Notes: generated by a model from the letters alone, not told the origin. A stretch of DNA of 64,000 nt from Euphorbia lathyris (GCF_963576675.1 NC_088916.1:84213501-84277500); one strand, 5' to 3'; positions 43,292 through 55,508 are shown, counted from the stretch's first letter. Translations and numbers: made by a program.

Positions 43292-45550
43292 ATGGGAGAC
43301 GGAAAAACCCCTGTGGAGAAATTCGATGGTTCGGATTTCGGTTTCTGGAAGATGCAGATCGAGGATTACCTGTACGGTAAAGATTTGTACCAGCCTTTGG
43401 GTGAGCAGCCGGAGGATATGTATGATGAAGAGTGGAAGCTGTTGGACAGAAAAGCGATGAGCATGATTCGCCTGTCGCTGTCCAGAAACGTGGGGCATCA
43501 CACGGTGAAGGCAAAGACCACGAAGGAGATGTTGGAGATCTTGAGTTCGTTGTACGAGAAGCCTTCCACGGCAAATAAAGTTCATCTGATGCGGCGACTG
43601 TTTAATCTGCAGATGACGGAGAATATAGCAGTGGCGACGCACCTGAATGATTTTAATATGACAATCACTCAATTAAGTTCTGTAGATATTGATTTCGACG
43701 AAGAGGTATTAGCCCTAATTCTGTTATCTTCTTTACTAGAGAGTTGGAGCGGCACGGTTACTGCCCTAAGTGCTTCAGCAGGGAAAGAAAAACTTAGGTT
43801 TGATGTTGTCAGAGACTTGATTATAAGCGAGGAGATTCGCAGGAAAGAGTCAGGTTCCACATCTGGATCAGCCTTGAATGCAGAGAATCGGGGCAGGTCA
43901 GATCGCAGGTCAAAGCAAAATCGTGGCAGGTCTAAGTCCAAAGGGAGAGGGAAACCTGCGAAGGACAAGAGCCACATCAAGTGCTGGAATTGTAATGAGA
44001 ATGGTCATTACAAGAGTGAATGCAAGGCACCGCAGAAGGAGAAGTCAGTGAATTCAGCCAGCGAGGATTTTGGTGATGCGTTGATTCTGAGTAATTGAAC
44101 TGCAGAAACAGCAGCAGAAGCCCTAGTATTGAGTGTAAGAAGTCCTCTGGAGTCTTGGGTATTAGACTCAGGAGCTTCGTTTCATTCATGTAGTAGTGCA
44201 GATTTGATGGAAAACTATACCCTTGGGAAATTCAGAAAGGTTTATCTTGCTGATGATGAGCCTTTGGAGATTGTAGGGAAGGGAGATGTTTCGATCAAAT
44301 CTCCGAATGGATCTGTGATAAAGCTGTCTGGAGTAAAGCATGTTCCTGGCCTAAAGAGAAATCTGTTGTCCATTGGGCAAATGGATGATGAAGGTTATTG
44401 TGTAATCTTTGCAGCTGGTGCTTGGAAAATGACCAAAGGAGCCATGGTGGTTGCCCGTGGTGAGAAGGTTGGATCGTTGTACTTAATAGACAACGTTTTC
44501 AATAGCATTGATGTCGTGAGGGAGAATTTCAATGGAGATTTGTGGCACTGTCGTCTTGGTCACATTAGTGAAAAGGGGATGAAAGTGCTATATTCAAAGG
44601 GTCTGTTGCCGGGTCTGAAATCTGCTGATCTTGGGCTGTGTGACGATTGCATCTTTGGGAATAAAAAAAGAGTCAGTTTCTCTAAGGGTGGCAGAACTTT
44701 GAAGAAAGAGAAGTTGGAGTTAGTTCACAACGATCTATGGGGTCCTGCACCTGTGAAATCTCTTGGTGGAGCTTTGTATTACATGACCCTCATTGACGAC
44801 TCCACTAGGAAAGTGTGGATCTATTTTCTGAGAAAGAAATCTGATGCTTTTGATTCCTTTCGAAAATGGAAGGCCCTGGTTGAGAATGAGACAGGTTTGA
44901 AGGTAAAGTGCTTGAGGTCTGACAATGGTGGAGAGTATGAGCTTAGGGAATTCAAGGAATTCTGTGCTGAGAATGGAATTCGCATGGAGAAGACTCTGAA
45001 AGGAACTCCTCAAGAGAACGGAGTTGCAGAATGAATGAACAAAACTCTGTGTGAGCGTGCTAGAAGCATGAGGCTGAAGTGCGGACTTCCGAAGACGTTC
45101 TGGGCAGAAGCAGTTAACACTGCAGCATTCTTGATCAATAGAGGGCCATCGAGTCCCTTGGAGAGTGGCATTCCTGAAGAGGCTTGGAGTGCCAAACAGG
45201 TAAATCTATCCTTTCTATGAGTATTTGGATGTGATTCATATGTTCATATTGGTCCCCTTGAGAGAAGTAAGTTAGATGTGAAGTCTATTAAGTGCACGTT
45301 TATTGGATACGGTGGTAATGATTTCAGATATCGGTTCTGGGACAGTCAGAACATGAAGATTATTTGCAATCGGGATGTTGTTTTCAACGAGCAGATAATG
45401 TACAAGGATAGTCTGGGCGCATCTAATACTGGTGATGCAGGACCAGAGGTCGTGGACCTAGACATCACGAATTTTGGTGGGAGTAAGGAGGTAGTTGTGG
45501 AGGAGACAGTTGTGGTGGAGGCAGTTGTGGAGGAGGCAGTAAGGAGGTAG
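43292..45550 (+). pseudogene. Copia E polyprotein: gag, protease, integrase
   Basis: A single frame from the first ATG after the PBS, interrupted only by three TGA codons (44096-44098, 45032-45034, 45218-45220). Order: UBN2-type Gag (FDGSDFGFWKMQIEDYL), one CCHC knuckle (CWNCNENGHYKSEC), protease (WVLDSGASFH), pre-integrase (CRLGHISEKGM, CDDCIFGN), integrase core (VHNDLWGP, RSDNGGEY, PQENGVAE), then a Val/Glu tandem stretch (about 45485-45550). At least two of the stops fit Trp or Arg codons altered by a G-to-A or C-to-T change. Two domains, RT and RNase H, are missing. Confidence 0.88.
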
Positions 45551-45556
45551 TTATGT

Positions 45557-46016
45557 TTTCAAAGCTTTATGAAGTCGATACACCTTGCACTCATCTCCCT
45601 TCTTCACATATCCCTTTGGTTGTTCAACATACACTTTTTCACTAAGTTCACCATGTAGAAAAGCACATTTGACATCAAGTTGAAATATTTTCCAACCTTT
45701 GTGTGCGGCTACTGCAGTGATGGTTCGAACAATGTCTAGTCTTGCAACTGGAGCATAAACCTCTGAGTAGTCTACTCCTTCCCTTTGCGAGTACCCTTTT
45801 GCTACGAGGCGTGCTTTGTATTTTATCACCTCACCATGTTCATTGCTCTTAGTTTTGTAGATCCATTTGACCCCAATTTTCTTAGTACCGCTAGGTAAAT
45901 CTGTTAGAACCTATGTCCTGTTCTTCTCAATACACTGAATTTCAAAATCCATTGCAATCCTCCATTTTTCTTCTTCAACAGCTTCTTCAAAGAATATAGG
46001 ATCTTCAACATCACAT
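45557..46016 (-). pseudogene. Copia reverse transcriptase fragment, inverted
   Basis: Minus-strand codons read a copia RT N-terminal region (KIGVKWIYKTK, YKARLVAKGYSQ, FQLDVKCAFLHGEL), ending inside the VYRLHKAL motif at 45557. One stop (TAG) occurs near 45910. It is not the missing part of copia E: the orientation is opposite. A CACTA end interrupts it at 46017. Confidence 0.85.
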
Positions 46017-46452
46017 CACTACAAGAAAATTGATTTTTGGTAACGGAAAAAGTTGTTGCCAAAAATATGTTTGGCAACGACATGTCATATTTTGCAACGA
46101 CTTTTGGTCGTTTTGATACATTCCGTTACTAAAGGTTTATGCAACGACTTTCTGTTGTTGCTAAAAATATATATTTGGCAACAAAACGCTTATTGCGAAA
46201 GCTTTGTCTTTGCAAAATCTTGATCGTAGGTGAGAGAATGAAAGTTGTCTTTTGCTACAAGTGTCAGCGTTTCTATATATTATAACGTTTCACAACAAGT
46301 TTTGACGTTGTTATAAATGTTGGTATTTTGCAACAACATTTATTGTTGCTGTTTATTTTGACGTTTCGCAACAACACCTGTCGTTGCTATATATTTTCCT
46401 ATTGCGGAGCAATACCATCGTTGCTAATATTATATTAATAGTAACAACTTTC
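46017..46452 (+). mobile_element. CACTA transposon, left end
   Basis: It begins CACTACAAGAAAATTG at 46017. The next ~420 bases carry many CAACGAC / GTCGTTG-type subterminal motifs (for example 46054-46061, 46096-46103, 46142-46148, 46383-46389). CAT at 46014-46016 would be the 3-bp target duplication. I find no matching right end (TTTTCTTGTAGTG) of this family in the window: the end at 55505 belongs to the element starting at 53022. L1 and host-gene fragments follow, apparently inside this element. Confidence 0.75.
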
Positions 46453-47073
46453 ATGTGGATGGTTCCGCCCTTGGGGCTCCAGTCGCTGCTGGTGCTCGTG
46501 GCATTTTCCGCACGTGTCGCGGCTTTGCAAGAGGTAGTTTTGCCTTTGCAATCCTGGAAACCTTTGTGTATATGGCTGAGTTTCGAGCAGTGATTTTTGC
46601 AATTGATATGGCATGGGAGAAAAACTAGCACCATCTCTAGATAGAATCAGACTCACTGTTCGTTGTCAATCTCGTTAGAACCCGCACGCAGACAATTCGT
46701 TGGACTATCCGTCAGACATGGTTGAGATGTCTTGAACAATGCACGCAAATGACAATCACTATATCTCATATCTATAGGGAAGGAAACCGGGTGGCCGATG
46801 CGCTTACCCGTTTTGGCGTCTCCTCATCAGGCATCAGCTGGTGGCCCTCCGCACCTCGATTTTGTCAAGAACTGATCAGTGATGATTTGTGTAATATTTG
46901 CCACTATAGGCTTGCATATCTGTCCTTTTTTACTCTTTTCTCTCCTCTGTTGTATGAACCTTATTCTTTCATTTATTTTATTCTTCAGGTTTTACAGAGC
47001 TTGATCTAGGGTGCCGACCTAGTTGGGATGTCTAGTGATAGTCTCTGTATCGTCCCTATTCTTATAAAAAAAA
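46453..47073 (+). mobile_element. L1-type LINE, 5'-truncated 3' end with RNase H
   Basis: The coding frame gives an RVT_3-type RNase H (start DGSALG, then MAEFRAV, IESDSLFV, then IYREGNRVADALTRF) that ends plant L1 ORF2. A frameshift and a stop occur near 46625-46640. The 3' untranslated part ends in eight A (47066-47073). Only the last ~620 bp are present, as expected for incomplete reverse transcription. Confidence 0.8.
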
Positions 47074-47080
47074 TAACAAA

Positions 47081-47345
47081 TTAGACAAAGAACACAAGAC
47101 TAAAGCCATACCACTTTCTAACATTGGGGAAGGAATCTCTTAGCTTGGCTGAAACGGTAGTGTGCACGTTTATGTCCTTCCTCTGTAAATTGATACCTAG
47201 ATAAAAAAAAAGTCCATCACAAACTCCAGGCATTTTTAGTATTTCAAAAATGAATGTGAAATGAAACTCACCTGGTGCTAGCAACACAATATACTCTCTG
47301 GCGATATTCGTTCCGAACAAAATCCAAACAATCACAAACTATACC
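47081..47345 (-). pseudogene. Captured host-gene fragment, last two exons
   Basis: On the minus strand an exon ending GCACCAG (47272) is followed by GTGAGT, a 75-bp intron ending TTTTATCTAG (47197), then a last exon 47081-47196 to TAA. The splice keeps the frame (LLAP then GINLQRKD). The C-terminal residues RKWYGFSLVFF are vaguely like the end of plant TIR-NBS-LRR post-LRR domains, but this is weak. Host gene unknown. Confidence 0.4.
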
Positions 47346-47989
47346 AAAACTGTCACAAGGAATGAACATGAATTAAAGAAATGTTGTAGAAGCAAACAAA
47401 AATATAGGTTGCCAATGTATCATAGTTCTTACACAAAATGATGCTATAAAAGAGAGAGGGAGACACACCAAGCTATCAAGTGATATAGAATAAACATAGT
47501 AATTAATTAATTAAGCAATTACTCTTCCTATTTTATACATAGACATGATATATGATCAAAATTACAGCAATTACATCATACGATATTATGTAAGGCATAT
47601 ACATATGATTTAGAAGTGAAGAGAGGTAGCAACTCATACTGTCAGTGAATCTATAAGTGAAATGATTTAAGACCAGGGCGTACCTCAATTGGTTGTGTCA
47701 GTGGGAGGACTTGAGTTTAAAATTGTTTTGTATTTGGTGAATTGTTTTGGTTCCAAATATACATGACAACATTTTGTATCTAGATTAATCATATACACAT
47801 ATAAGCTTAAGCAATTGGCATTTGACAACTGAAACTGCCCATTCTCTACTATATTTATTCAATTAAACAAGTCAGTAACATAAAATCATAAAGTTCACTC
47901 CAGAACATAATCATGAACTATTGGTACCTGAGTTAAAGAACATTACATCAATCAGTTCTTCGGTCCAAAATATTGATATAGGACTAGAA
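47346..47989. other. Non-coding; one weak SINE-like stretch
   Basis: Mostly AT-rich, probably intronic to the captured gene. At 47675-47745 CGTACCTCAATTGGTTG and GGGAGGACTTGAGTTTAAA resemble the A and B boxes of a tRNA-derived SINE, at about the right spacing. No tail or target duplication confirms it. Confidence 0.3.
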
Positions 47990-49014
47990 TGAAAATTAAA
48001 AGGAATAAAATTTAAAAATACTCCCAACATTAATATTCAAGAGCAATTTCAATATTAATTCTAATGTTTAAAATTGCTCATGACTATAAACGTTAAGTGT
48101 AAAACTAAAAAAAGGCATACCTTCCCCTACAAAAGTAATCAATTCATCACTTGGATTTGTATTTTCTTCAGTTTCTACAACAGTTGCTTTTCTTTTCCCT
48201 GTAATGAATCAAACATACTTAACAGATTAAAGATCAGTAAATTAAATGGAAGATGACATTCAAGCAGTCTGAAAAACCTGAAATTGTTAGATTCACATTC
48301 ATAGATGCATATTTTTCTACATTCATGATCAATATCCTCCCTTCTAATTCCTTGATTCTCTTTTGAGATAGATCAACATCAGTCTTAGCTTTCAACTTGT
48401 CACATTCTAGCCCACAAATTTTCCTTTTAAGTTCAATAATTTCATTTTGATCATCTTCTTTTTCTTTCAATATGTTACACAGTCCATCTTGCTCTTCCCT
48501 TAAGCGAGAAGCCATCTCTTTCAACTCCCGGTTCTCCTTCTCCAACCTTTATCTCTTCGACATTTCAATCTCAATTTCCTTCTTCAATTCATCATTTCTC
48601 CATACTAAATTCCCCGCATTTTTTACAGCCGAATTCAAACAAGTTAACAATTCTGATCCGTCCATATGCTTCTGAGTCCATGTGGCCATATTTTTACAAA
48701 AGTAGATGATCAAAACTGTTAAGAAAGAAAACAAATCAATCTCTCAAATTTCCGAGTTAAGAAGAAAATAAAACAATCTAATAATATTAAAATAACCTCC
48801 TGAGTGATGAATGATCTGTTCTTTTTGTGGTTCAACCAGAAGACATGCTTAAAAAGTCTTGTTCTGTTTTCGAGGTGTGGAGTTGGTAACTTTTTTCCTT
48901 TTTATTCATTTTAAAAATTATTTGATTACAATTGTTGAATTGGAAAAGAAACAGGAAATTACAATTGAACTTACGTCAATTCCATAGAGGAATTGGGTCC
49001 AATATAATAAATAA
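47990..49014 (-). repeat. Left arm of a 1.03-kb inverted duplication
   Basis: Base-for-base reverse complement of 61851-62875: position x pairs with 110865 minus x. I noticed one difference (near 48684). The arm holds a captured coiled-coil gene fragment. It ends on the right at the RTE LINE insertion point. Confidence 0.9.
48121..48689 (-). pseudogene. Captured coiled-coil gene fragment, two exons (left copy)
   Basis: Exon A runs from ATG 48689 to 48278 (MATWTQKHMDGSELL start), Glu/Lys/Leu-rich with heptads typical of a coiled coil (KENRELKEMASRLREEQDGL). It has one in-frame TAA (48549-48551). Donor GTTTTT at 48277, acceptor TTACAG; exon B 48198-48121 codes for KRKATVVETEENTNP and ends before another GTATGC donor. 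The Met fits the plant start context better than an upstream one 15 codons earlier. Introns are present, so it was captured as DNA. Parent gene not recognised. Confidence 0.65.
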
Positions 49015-52000
49015 ACAACAACAACAACAACAAAGCCTTAGTCCCGAAATGATTCGGGGTCGGCTAACATGAACCATCATATAAAATCGTGAAATCAAGT
49101 CATGTCAGCGACACAAATTCGCTCCCTCCACTCTGTCCTATCCACTACCATATTTTCCTCAATTCCCAGTAAACTCATATCACTCTCGATCACCCTCCTC
49201 CAAGTTTGCTTAGGTCTTCCCCTACCCCTCACCACTACATCCATTTGCCACTCTTCGGTTCTCCTAACCGGCGCATCAAGCGCTCTACGTCTTACATGGC
49301 CAAACCACCTTAGTCGGTTTTCTCTCATTTTATTCTCAATAGATGTGACCCCTACTTTTGTCCTAATTATTTCATTACTCACCCGATCCTTTCTCGTATG
49401 ACCACACATCCATCTCAACATACGCATCTCCGCCACCGACATCTTATGGATGTGGCAGTGTTTCACTACCCAACACTCCGTACCATATAACAATGCTGGT
49501 CTAATTGCCGTCCGGTAGAATTTTCCCTTCAATCTGTTAGGCATGCCGGGGTCACAAAGGAAACCCGTAGCACTCTTCCACTTCGATCAACCAGCTTTAA
49601 TCCTATGAGCAACATCTCCATCTACTTCTCCATCAGTTTGGATAATAGATCCTAAATACCGGAAGCAATCCGAGGCCTGAACAACTCTGCCATCTAGGGT
49701 GATTGTCCTTGCCTCCCTACTCCTATGGCCGCTAAACTTACACTCCAAATATTCTGTCTTACTTCGGCTCAACTTAAAGCCTCTAGATTCTAGAGTTTGT
49801 CTCCATAGTTCCAACTTCCTCTCCACTCCTTCTTTCGTCTCATCAACCAACACAATATCATCTGCAAACAGCATGCACCATGGTATACCATCTTGAAGTG
49901 AACATGTTAGTTCATCCATAACGATGGGAAAAAGAAATGGGCTTAGTGCGGAACCTTGATGCACTCCAATCGTAATAGGGAACTCTTCAGTCTTCCCAAC
50001 AGTAGTACGTACACTCGTGCATGCTCCCTCATACATGTCCTTTATGATGTCAATATATTTCCATGAAATGCCTTTCCTTATCAAGGCCCACCAAAGTACT
50101 TCCCTTGGTACCTTATCATATGCTTTCTCCAAGTCAATGAAAACCATATGCAAGTCTTTCTTCTTACTTTGATAGTGCTCCATTAATTGTCTCATTAGAT
50201 GGATGACTTCCATAGTTGATCTTCCCGGCATAAAGCCAAACTGGTTTTCCGAGATCTTCACCGTCCTCCTTAGCCTTTGTTCGATCACTCGCTCCCAAAG
50301 TTTCATAGTGTGACTCATTAATTTGATTCCCCGATAGTTGGCACAATCTTGGACATCGCCTTTGTTCTTATACAAAAGGATTAAGATACTTTTCCTCCAT
50401 TCTGATGGCATCTTATTGTTTCTCCAAATTTTGTTGAAGAACGTCGTCAACCATTCGATTCCTCTTTCTCCCAAACATCTCAAAATCTCAACAGGGATGC
50501 CATCCGGTCCTATTGCTTTCTTCAACTTCATCTTACTTAATGCCATTTTGACTTCACCCTTTTGAATTCTCCGAAGGCATTCATGATTTATCATATCGTG
50601 ATGGATACTTATATCTCCAACGTCTTGTCTGCGATCTCCATTAAATAAGTCATCAAAATAGGACCTCCATCGTTCCTTGATATCCTTATCTCCAACTAGG
50701 ACTTTCTGGTCCACATCCTTCACACATTTAACTTTTTCGAGATCTCGCGTCTTCTTATCTCTCATCCGAGGAATTCTATATATGTCTCTTTCCCCTTCTT
50801 TCGTATCTAATCTTGTATACAGATCCCGATTCACCTTTGCTCTAGCATCTCGTATGACCTTCTTTACTTCCCTTTTAGCCTCTTTGTATTTTTCATAGTT
50901 CTCGTCACTCCTACATTTCCCCAATATTTTATAGGATTCTCGCTTACTCTTTACTGCTTGTCGTACTTCTTCTGTCCACCAAGATGTGTCCTTACCCGGT
51001 GGCATACTACCTTTAGATTCCCCTAGAACTTCCTTCGCTACTTCCCTTACACTATGCTCCATCTTAGTCCATATCGAATCTATATCTAAATCCATATTAC
51101 AAGTCCAAACATCTTTTTTGGTCATCTCATCCACAAATTTTTGTTGATTCTCCCCTTGCAATTTCCACCACTTAATCTTAGTCTCTACTTGTGGTGTTTG
51201 TTTTCTTATACATTTCCTACTTCGAAAATCAAGCACCACTACTCTATGTTGGGTTGTCGTACTCTCACCAGGGATCACCTTACAATCAATATAACTCTTT
51301 CTCCAAGCACTCCTTACTAAGAAGAAGTCAATTTGGCTCGCATTACCGCCACTCCGATAAGTCACTAAGTGGGATGTTCTCTTCATAAACCATGTGTTCA
51401 TGATACTCAAGTCATAGGCTGATGCGAATTCCAAAATATCATTTCTTGCTTCATTCTTATCTCCAAAACCATACCCTCCATGAACACTCTCAAACCCATC
51501 TCGCCAAGAACCCACGTGTCCATTGAGATCACCCCCAATACCATTTTTTCATCCCTAGGAACCTGTTGCACCACTTCCTCTAGGTCCTCCCAAAAAGCTT
51601 GTCTGATAGAGACATCTAATCCTATTTGTGGCGCATATGCACTAATGACATTCACAACCTCATCCCCTATCACTAGCTTAACACTCATAATTCTATCGCT
51701 CTTCCTAGACACCGCTACTACATCATCAATATACTCCCTATCAATAAGAATGCCTACTCCATTTCTACCTTTATCATTTCCTGAGTACCAAAGCTTATAA
51801 CCCCAAGGAGCTATCTCTCTAGCCTTAGCTCCAACCCACTTGGTTTCTTGTAGGCACATTATATTTATTCTCCTCCTCTTCATAACATCTACAATTTCAG
51901 CTAATCTTCCTGTCAAAGAACCTATGTTCCATGTCCCAAAGCGTAACCTACTACCCTTACCCCTAACCCTACCATTACCGTGGACTAGCTTATTTACCCG

Positions 52001-52278
52001 CAACCCTTGCATATTTGACACCACCCCCGGGTCTTGGGGTGGCGCGCCGCTTCGGGGCGATGACCTAGCAACCCTTGCACATTTATCACTACACCCGGGT
52101 CTAGGAAGTGCAGCGCGTCGTTGAGTAGGGAACACCCCAACGGTATTTATAGTATGGTTCATGTCATAAGATGTGGCTAAGTTTTACGCTGGCCGCCACA
52201 AACATACCGCAACACTCCTCCTTTGTCCGGGCTTGGGACCGGCTCTAAAGGCCACCAAGTGACCCTCACAGGCGGAGT
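49015..52278 (-). mobile_element. RTE-clade LINE, full length, copy 1
   Basis: 3.26 kb, the usual RTE size. On the minus strand it starts ACTCCGCCTGTGAGGGTC at 52278 and ends in a (TTG)n tail at 49015-49032, as in plant RTE elements. A perfect 17-bp duplication (TCCAATATAATAAATAA) flanks it at 48998-49014 and 52279-52295. It is a clean, recent, complete insertion. Confidence 0.93.
49095..52162 (-). pseudogene. RTE LINE ORF: AP endonuclease plus reverse transcriptase
   Basis: The start is ATG 52162. AP endonuclease: [65 protein letters not shown], catalytic FADD ([10 protein letters not shown]). C-terminal region with WMCGHTRKDR and WRRVIESD. Two breaks: a 1-base deletion near 51538 (copy 2 has GTACTAGGGGG where this has GTATTGGGGG) and TGA at 49587-49589. 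Enzymes would nick target DNA and reverse-transcribe LINE RNA at the nick. Confidence 0.9.
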
Positions 52279-52295
52279 TCCAATATAATAAATAA

Positions 52296-52949
52296 CTTAA
52301 AAAAATTGGAAATTGAAATAATCAAATGTGTTAACGAAATAAAAATTGAAATGACAAGCTTGAAGTCAAAACAAATGACAATTTTGAGGTATTGAAGCTG
52401 GAAGTAGTGTCGTGGTTATGGATAATGATCGGTGTATAATTCAGCTGAGAAATGAGTGAATATGATGTGAAAATTAAGTGAATTTCGATAATAAATTTAA
52501 GTAGATACGAGAAAAAAAGCAACAATACCTTCAAGATAATTTCAGGAAATCGAGAAAAATAGACTTGAGAAAACTCAAAAAATATGACCGAAAATGATTT
52601 CACAAAGTGGGAGTTAAACCTTATGGTTTCGGACGATTTTAGGCTGAAGGGGTGGAGCTTAAAAGTTTGGAAGATACTACAACAATGGTGAAATAAATTA
52701 GACAAAGTGATTGCTGGAATGATTGTATGTGAGCTGAAAATTAATTGATGTTAAGTAAAATGGAAGGCTAGAAATATGATTAGAAGTCTTGGAGAAAATT
52801 AACTATGGCTATAAAGACAAGTTTGAATAAAAGAGAATGAAGTTAAAAAAGCTTTGAAGCTGTTGGAACAATGGTGGAAAAATCGGATAAGGTAACAGTT
52901 GGAATTTTGAGTGATGGATATTCTTTAAACAGTAAGAAATGAGATTGAA
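52296..52949. other. Unassigned AT-rich stretch
   Basis: It continues the DNA into which LINE copy 1 inserted. I see no frame or terminal repeat; it probably belongs to the same captured-gene/CACTA block as 47081-49014, or to decayed intergenic DNA. Confidence 0.4.
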
Positions 52950-53021
52950 AGCTTTGAATTGTTAGAATATCCGTCTTGTGTCTTTTTAGGCTATCCATCT
53001 CATCACCGGGGGTATAAATGT

Positions 53022-55505
53022 CACTACAGAAAAAATGAGTTTTAAAAAGAGTGAAAAGCCTTATTAAAAGTCAAATTTTCCTTATTATAAGCTTTTAATA
53101 AGGGAAATTTCCCCTTATCGACCCCTTAATAAATGCTTCCTTACTAAACATTTTTAATAAGGGAAATATTTTTTTTATAAGAGTATTTATAATAACTAAA
53201 AATCCTCTTATTAATTATTATTTATAATAATGAAAATTTCTGTTATTAAATTATTTATAATAAATAGAAATCCCATTATTAAAAACTATTTATAATAATT
53301 AAAAATTCTCTTATTAAATCATAATATTTACTCTAATTAATAATATTTATTATTTGGACTAAAATTTCCAATAATAAAATAAATAAAAATTTGGATTGAA
53401 TGGAGCTATGATATCATCAAATAATAATTGGTATCCATGTCACTCCAAAACAAATAAAAAGGTAAATAAAAGCAAATCAACAATATGACAAATAACATAA
53501 GTATGTAGTGATATTGACCACAATCTTCTACCAAATTATATTAACTAATCTGAAAGCTAATGCTAGTCGTGGCAACTATATGGCATGCATGCGAACGGAC
53601 TTGGTCCGTCTATAAGTTCATCTGCTGGAAGAATTGAAACAAAACATGAAGTCACTAATCGAAAATATTAAAAAAAAAACAACAATTATTATTTCATTCT
53701 TTCTATTGTTGCTTATATCTAGTGAATTCCCTACAATTTCTATTTTACAGAGTTCTTTTCATGATTATGAACATTGAAACCAATTCATGCAGCCAAGTTC
53801 CACAATGTGTAAACAAAAAATGGGGAATTGAAAAGCCTTCACATTCACATTCAAATCCTATTCATAACTAAGGAAAGAATCTCCATATTCTTACAACTGT
53901 TTCGTGTACTATACAACTTTTTAGTAATTAAAGCTTATGAGTTAACGAATACAATACTTGCAGGGATGCACACTAATATTATAATTCCTTTGCTAGGTAT
54001 GCAGGTCACCAACCAAGATGCAATATTTCACCAACCATGCTAATACCCACAAATCCATGCTCAACTATACCGTTACTCCGAGGATTAGCTCAGACTCTGA
54101 CCAAAGCTCAGCAATTATTTGAAGCAGCATTTTACCATAGAGAAGAATTCCATATGCACAATATAGTAAGGAGGAATAATGTCTATCAAATACTGCCTAT
54201 GCGCTCAAACAGTTAATCCCTAATCACTAGTGATTTAGAAAGATGAACTACTAAACATCTCGTAGCTTGTTAGAAAGAAGGACAACCGAAATTCAGATCT
54301 AATTAGTCCAGTGCCTACTAGGATTTTATAATTGCACACATTTAAAGAACAATCACCAGACCTTCACACAAACAACACTGCAAATTTGAACAGAACAAAT
54401 TCCATAACTAACAAAATTGCTCTGAATCAAGCTACATATCAAAACAATTAATAGAGACACACCATAAATCAACCTAACCTGTTTGTCAAACATCTTTATT
54501 TCGATGCTTTCAGTAGGAAATAAATAAACCAAACACATTGTAGTTGACAGTTTAAACGAAACAGAAACATACCCAAGCCATAAAATTAAAATAGAGGAAT
54601 CATCTAGAAAAGAAGGACATTATCTGGTTTATTTTCTAACATTATAGCCTTTTGTTGGTCATCACTAAACTGAACCACAACTGTTCAACAAACCAGCAAA
54701 CCGAACTAAAGCACATCAAGACAACCCTCTTGAGAACTCTAATTGATTTGTCAAACCCATCTTAAATAAAGCCCAATGTCAGCTTTTGACTAATTAGGAA
54801 AATTGGTGAATAAATCTAAAATTAAGACAAAATAAATTAGAACGTACCTTTCTTTGGGTATCTTTGAATTAGAGTTCCTCCTTAGCAAGCGGTAAACCTC
54901 TGGAGAATATGATAGAGCAGAATTTCAGACGATCGAGCAACTCGCTGTGATTGATGAAAAGCTAGGGATCGAGGTTTAGGAAAATCGTTTCCCCAAATAA
55001 ATTGAAAGGGTTTTTAGAAAGATAATAAAGTGATCCTACAATCAATAAAAAAGATAGGGATTGAGGTTAAGGAACGGTGCATCTTAGTCTGGGGAGTGGC
55101 AAAAATTTTGGTTTGAAAATTTTAGGTTTCTGAAGAAGAAAAGACAAGACGAGGTTTTAGGGGGAAACAGAAATTGGGGGGAGGGAAATATGGGCGGTAA
55201 AACCAAAATAATAATAATAATAAGAGATTTACTTCTTATAATTATAACTAATAAGTGTTTGTATTTTTCATTACTAATTAGTAAGGGGTTTTCTATTTTG
55301 CTATCAGAATAAAAATAAAAATATTTTAATTATTAATGAATGAATAAGAGGAATATTTAATAAAATTTAATAAAAAAATGTTTTGCTTATTAATAATATA
55401 ATTACAGAATTTACTCTTATAAGATAGATTGAGAATATACTTTTAATAAGGGTATTTCATACCCTTAATAATGTTTGCTTACTAATACCCCTTTTTCTTG
55501 TAGTG
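53022..55505. mobile_element. Complete non-autonomous CACTA element
   Basis: 2484 bp. Left end CACTACAGAAAAAATGAG, right end CTTTTTCTTGTAGTG (reverse complement CACTACAAGAAAAAG). The 3-bp duplication TGT lies at 53019-53021 and 55506-55508. Both ends carry subterminal TTAATAAGGG / CCCTTATTAA-like motifs. No transposase frame is present, so movement depended on another element. Removing it with one TGT restores an uninterrupted copia frame. Confidence 0.93.
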
Positions 55506-55508
55506 TGT

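Larger units (their letters stand above)
42706..45550 (+). mobile_element. Ty1/copia element E, 3'-truncated
   Basis: 5' LTR, PBS and the gag-protease-integrase part of a polyprotein. The sequence stops at about 45550, before RT, where an inverted fragment of a different copia element begins. No 3' LTR or target duplication is visible. Confidence 0.85.

Noticed and set aside
43003..43380. 125-codon frame across the copia E LTR and gag start
   Set aside because: Overlaps LTR, PBS and the real gag frame; chance frame.
51650..52095. CACTA-like words near 52088 and 63061 (ATCACTACACCC)
   Set aside because: They lie inside the RTE LINE 5' region in both copies and are not terminal.
52405..52420. 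AGTAGTG near 52411 as the right end of the CACTA starting at 46017
   Set aside because: The preceding bases lack the TTTTCTT part of the TIR, and no CAT duplication follows.
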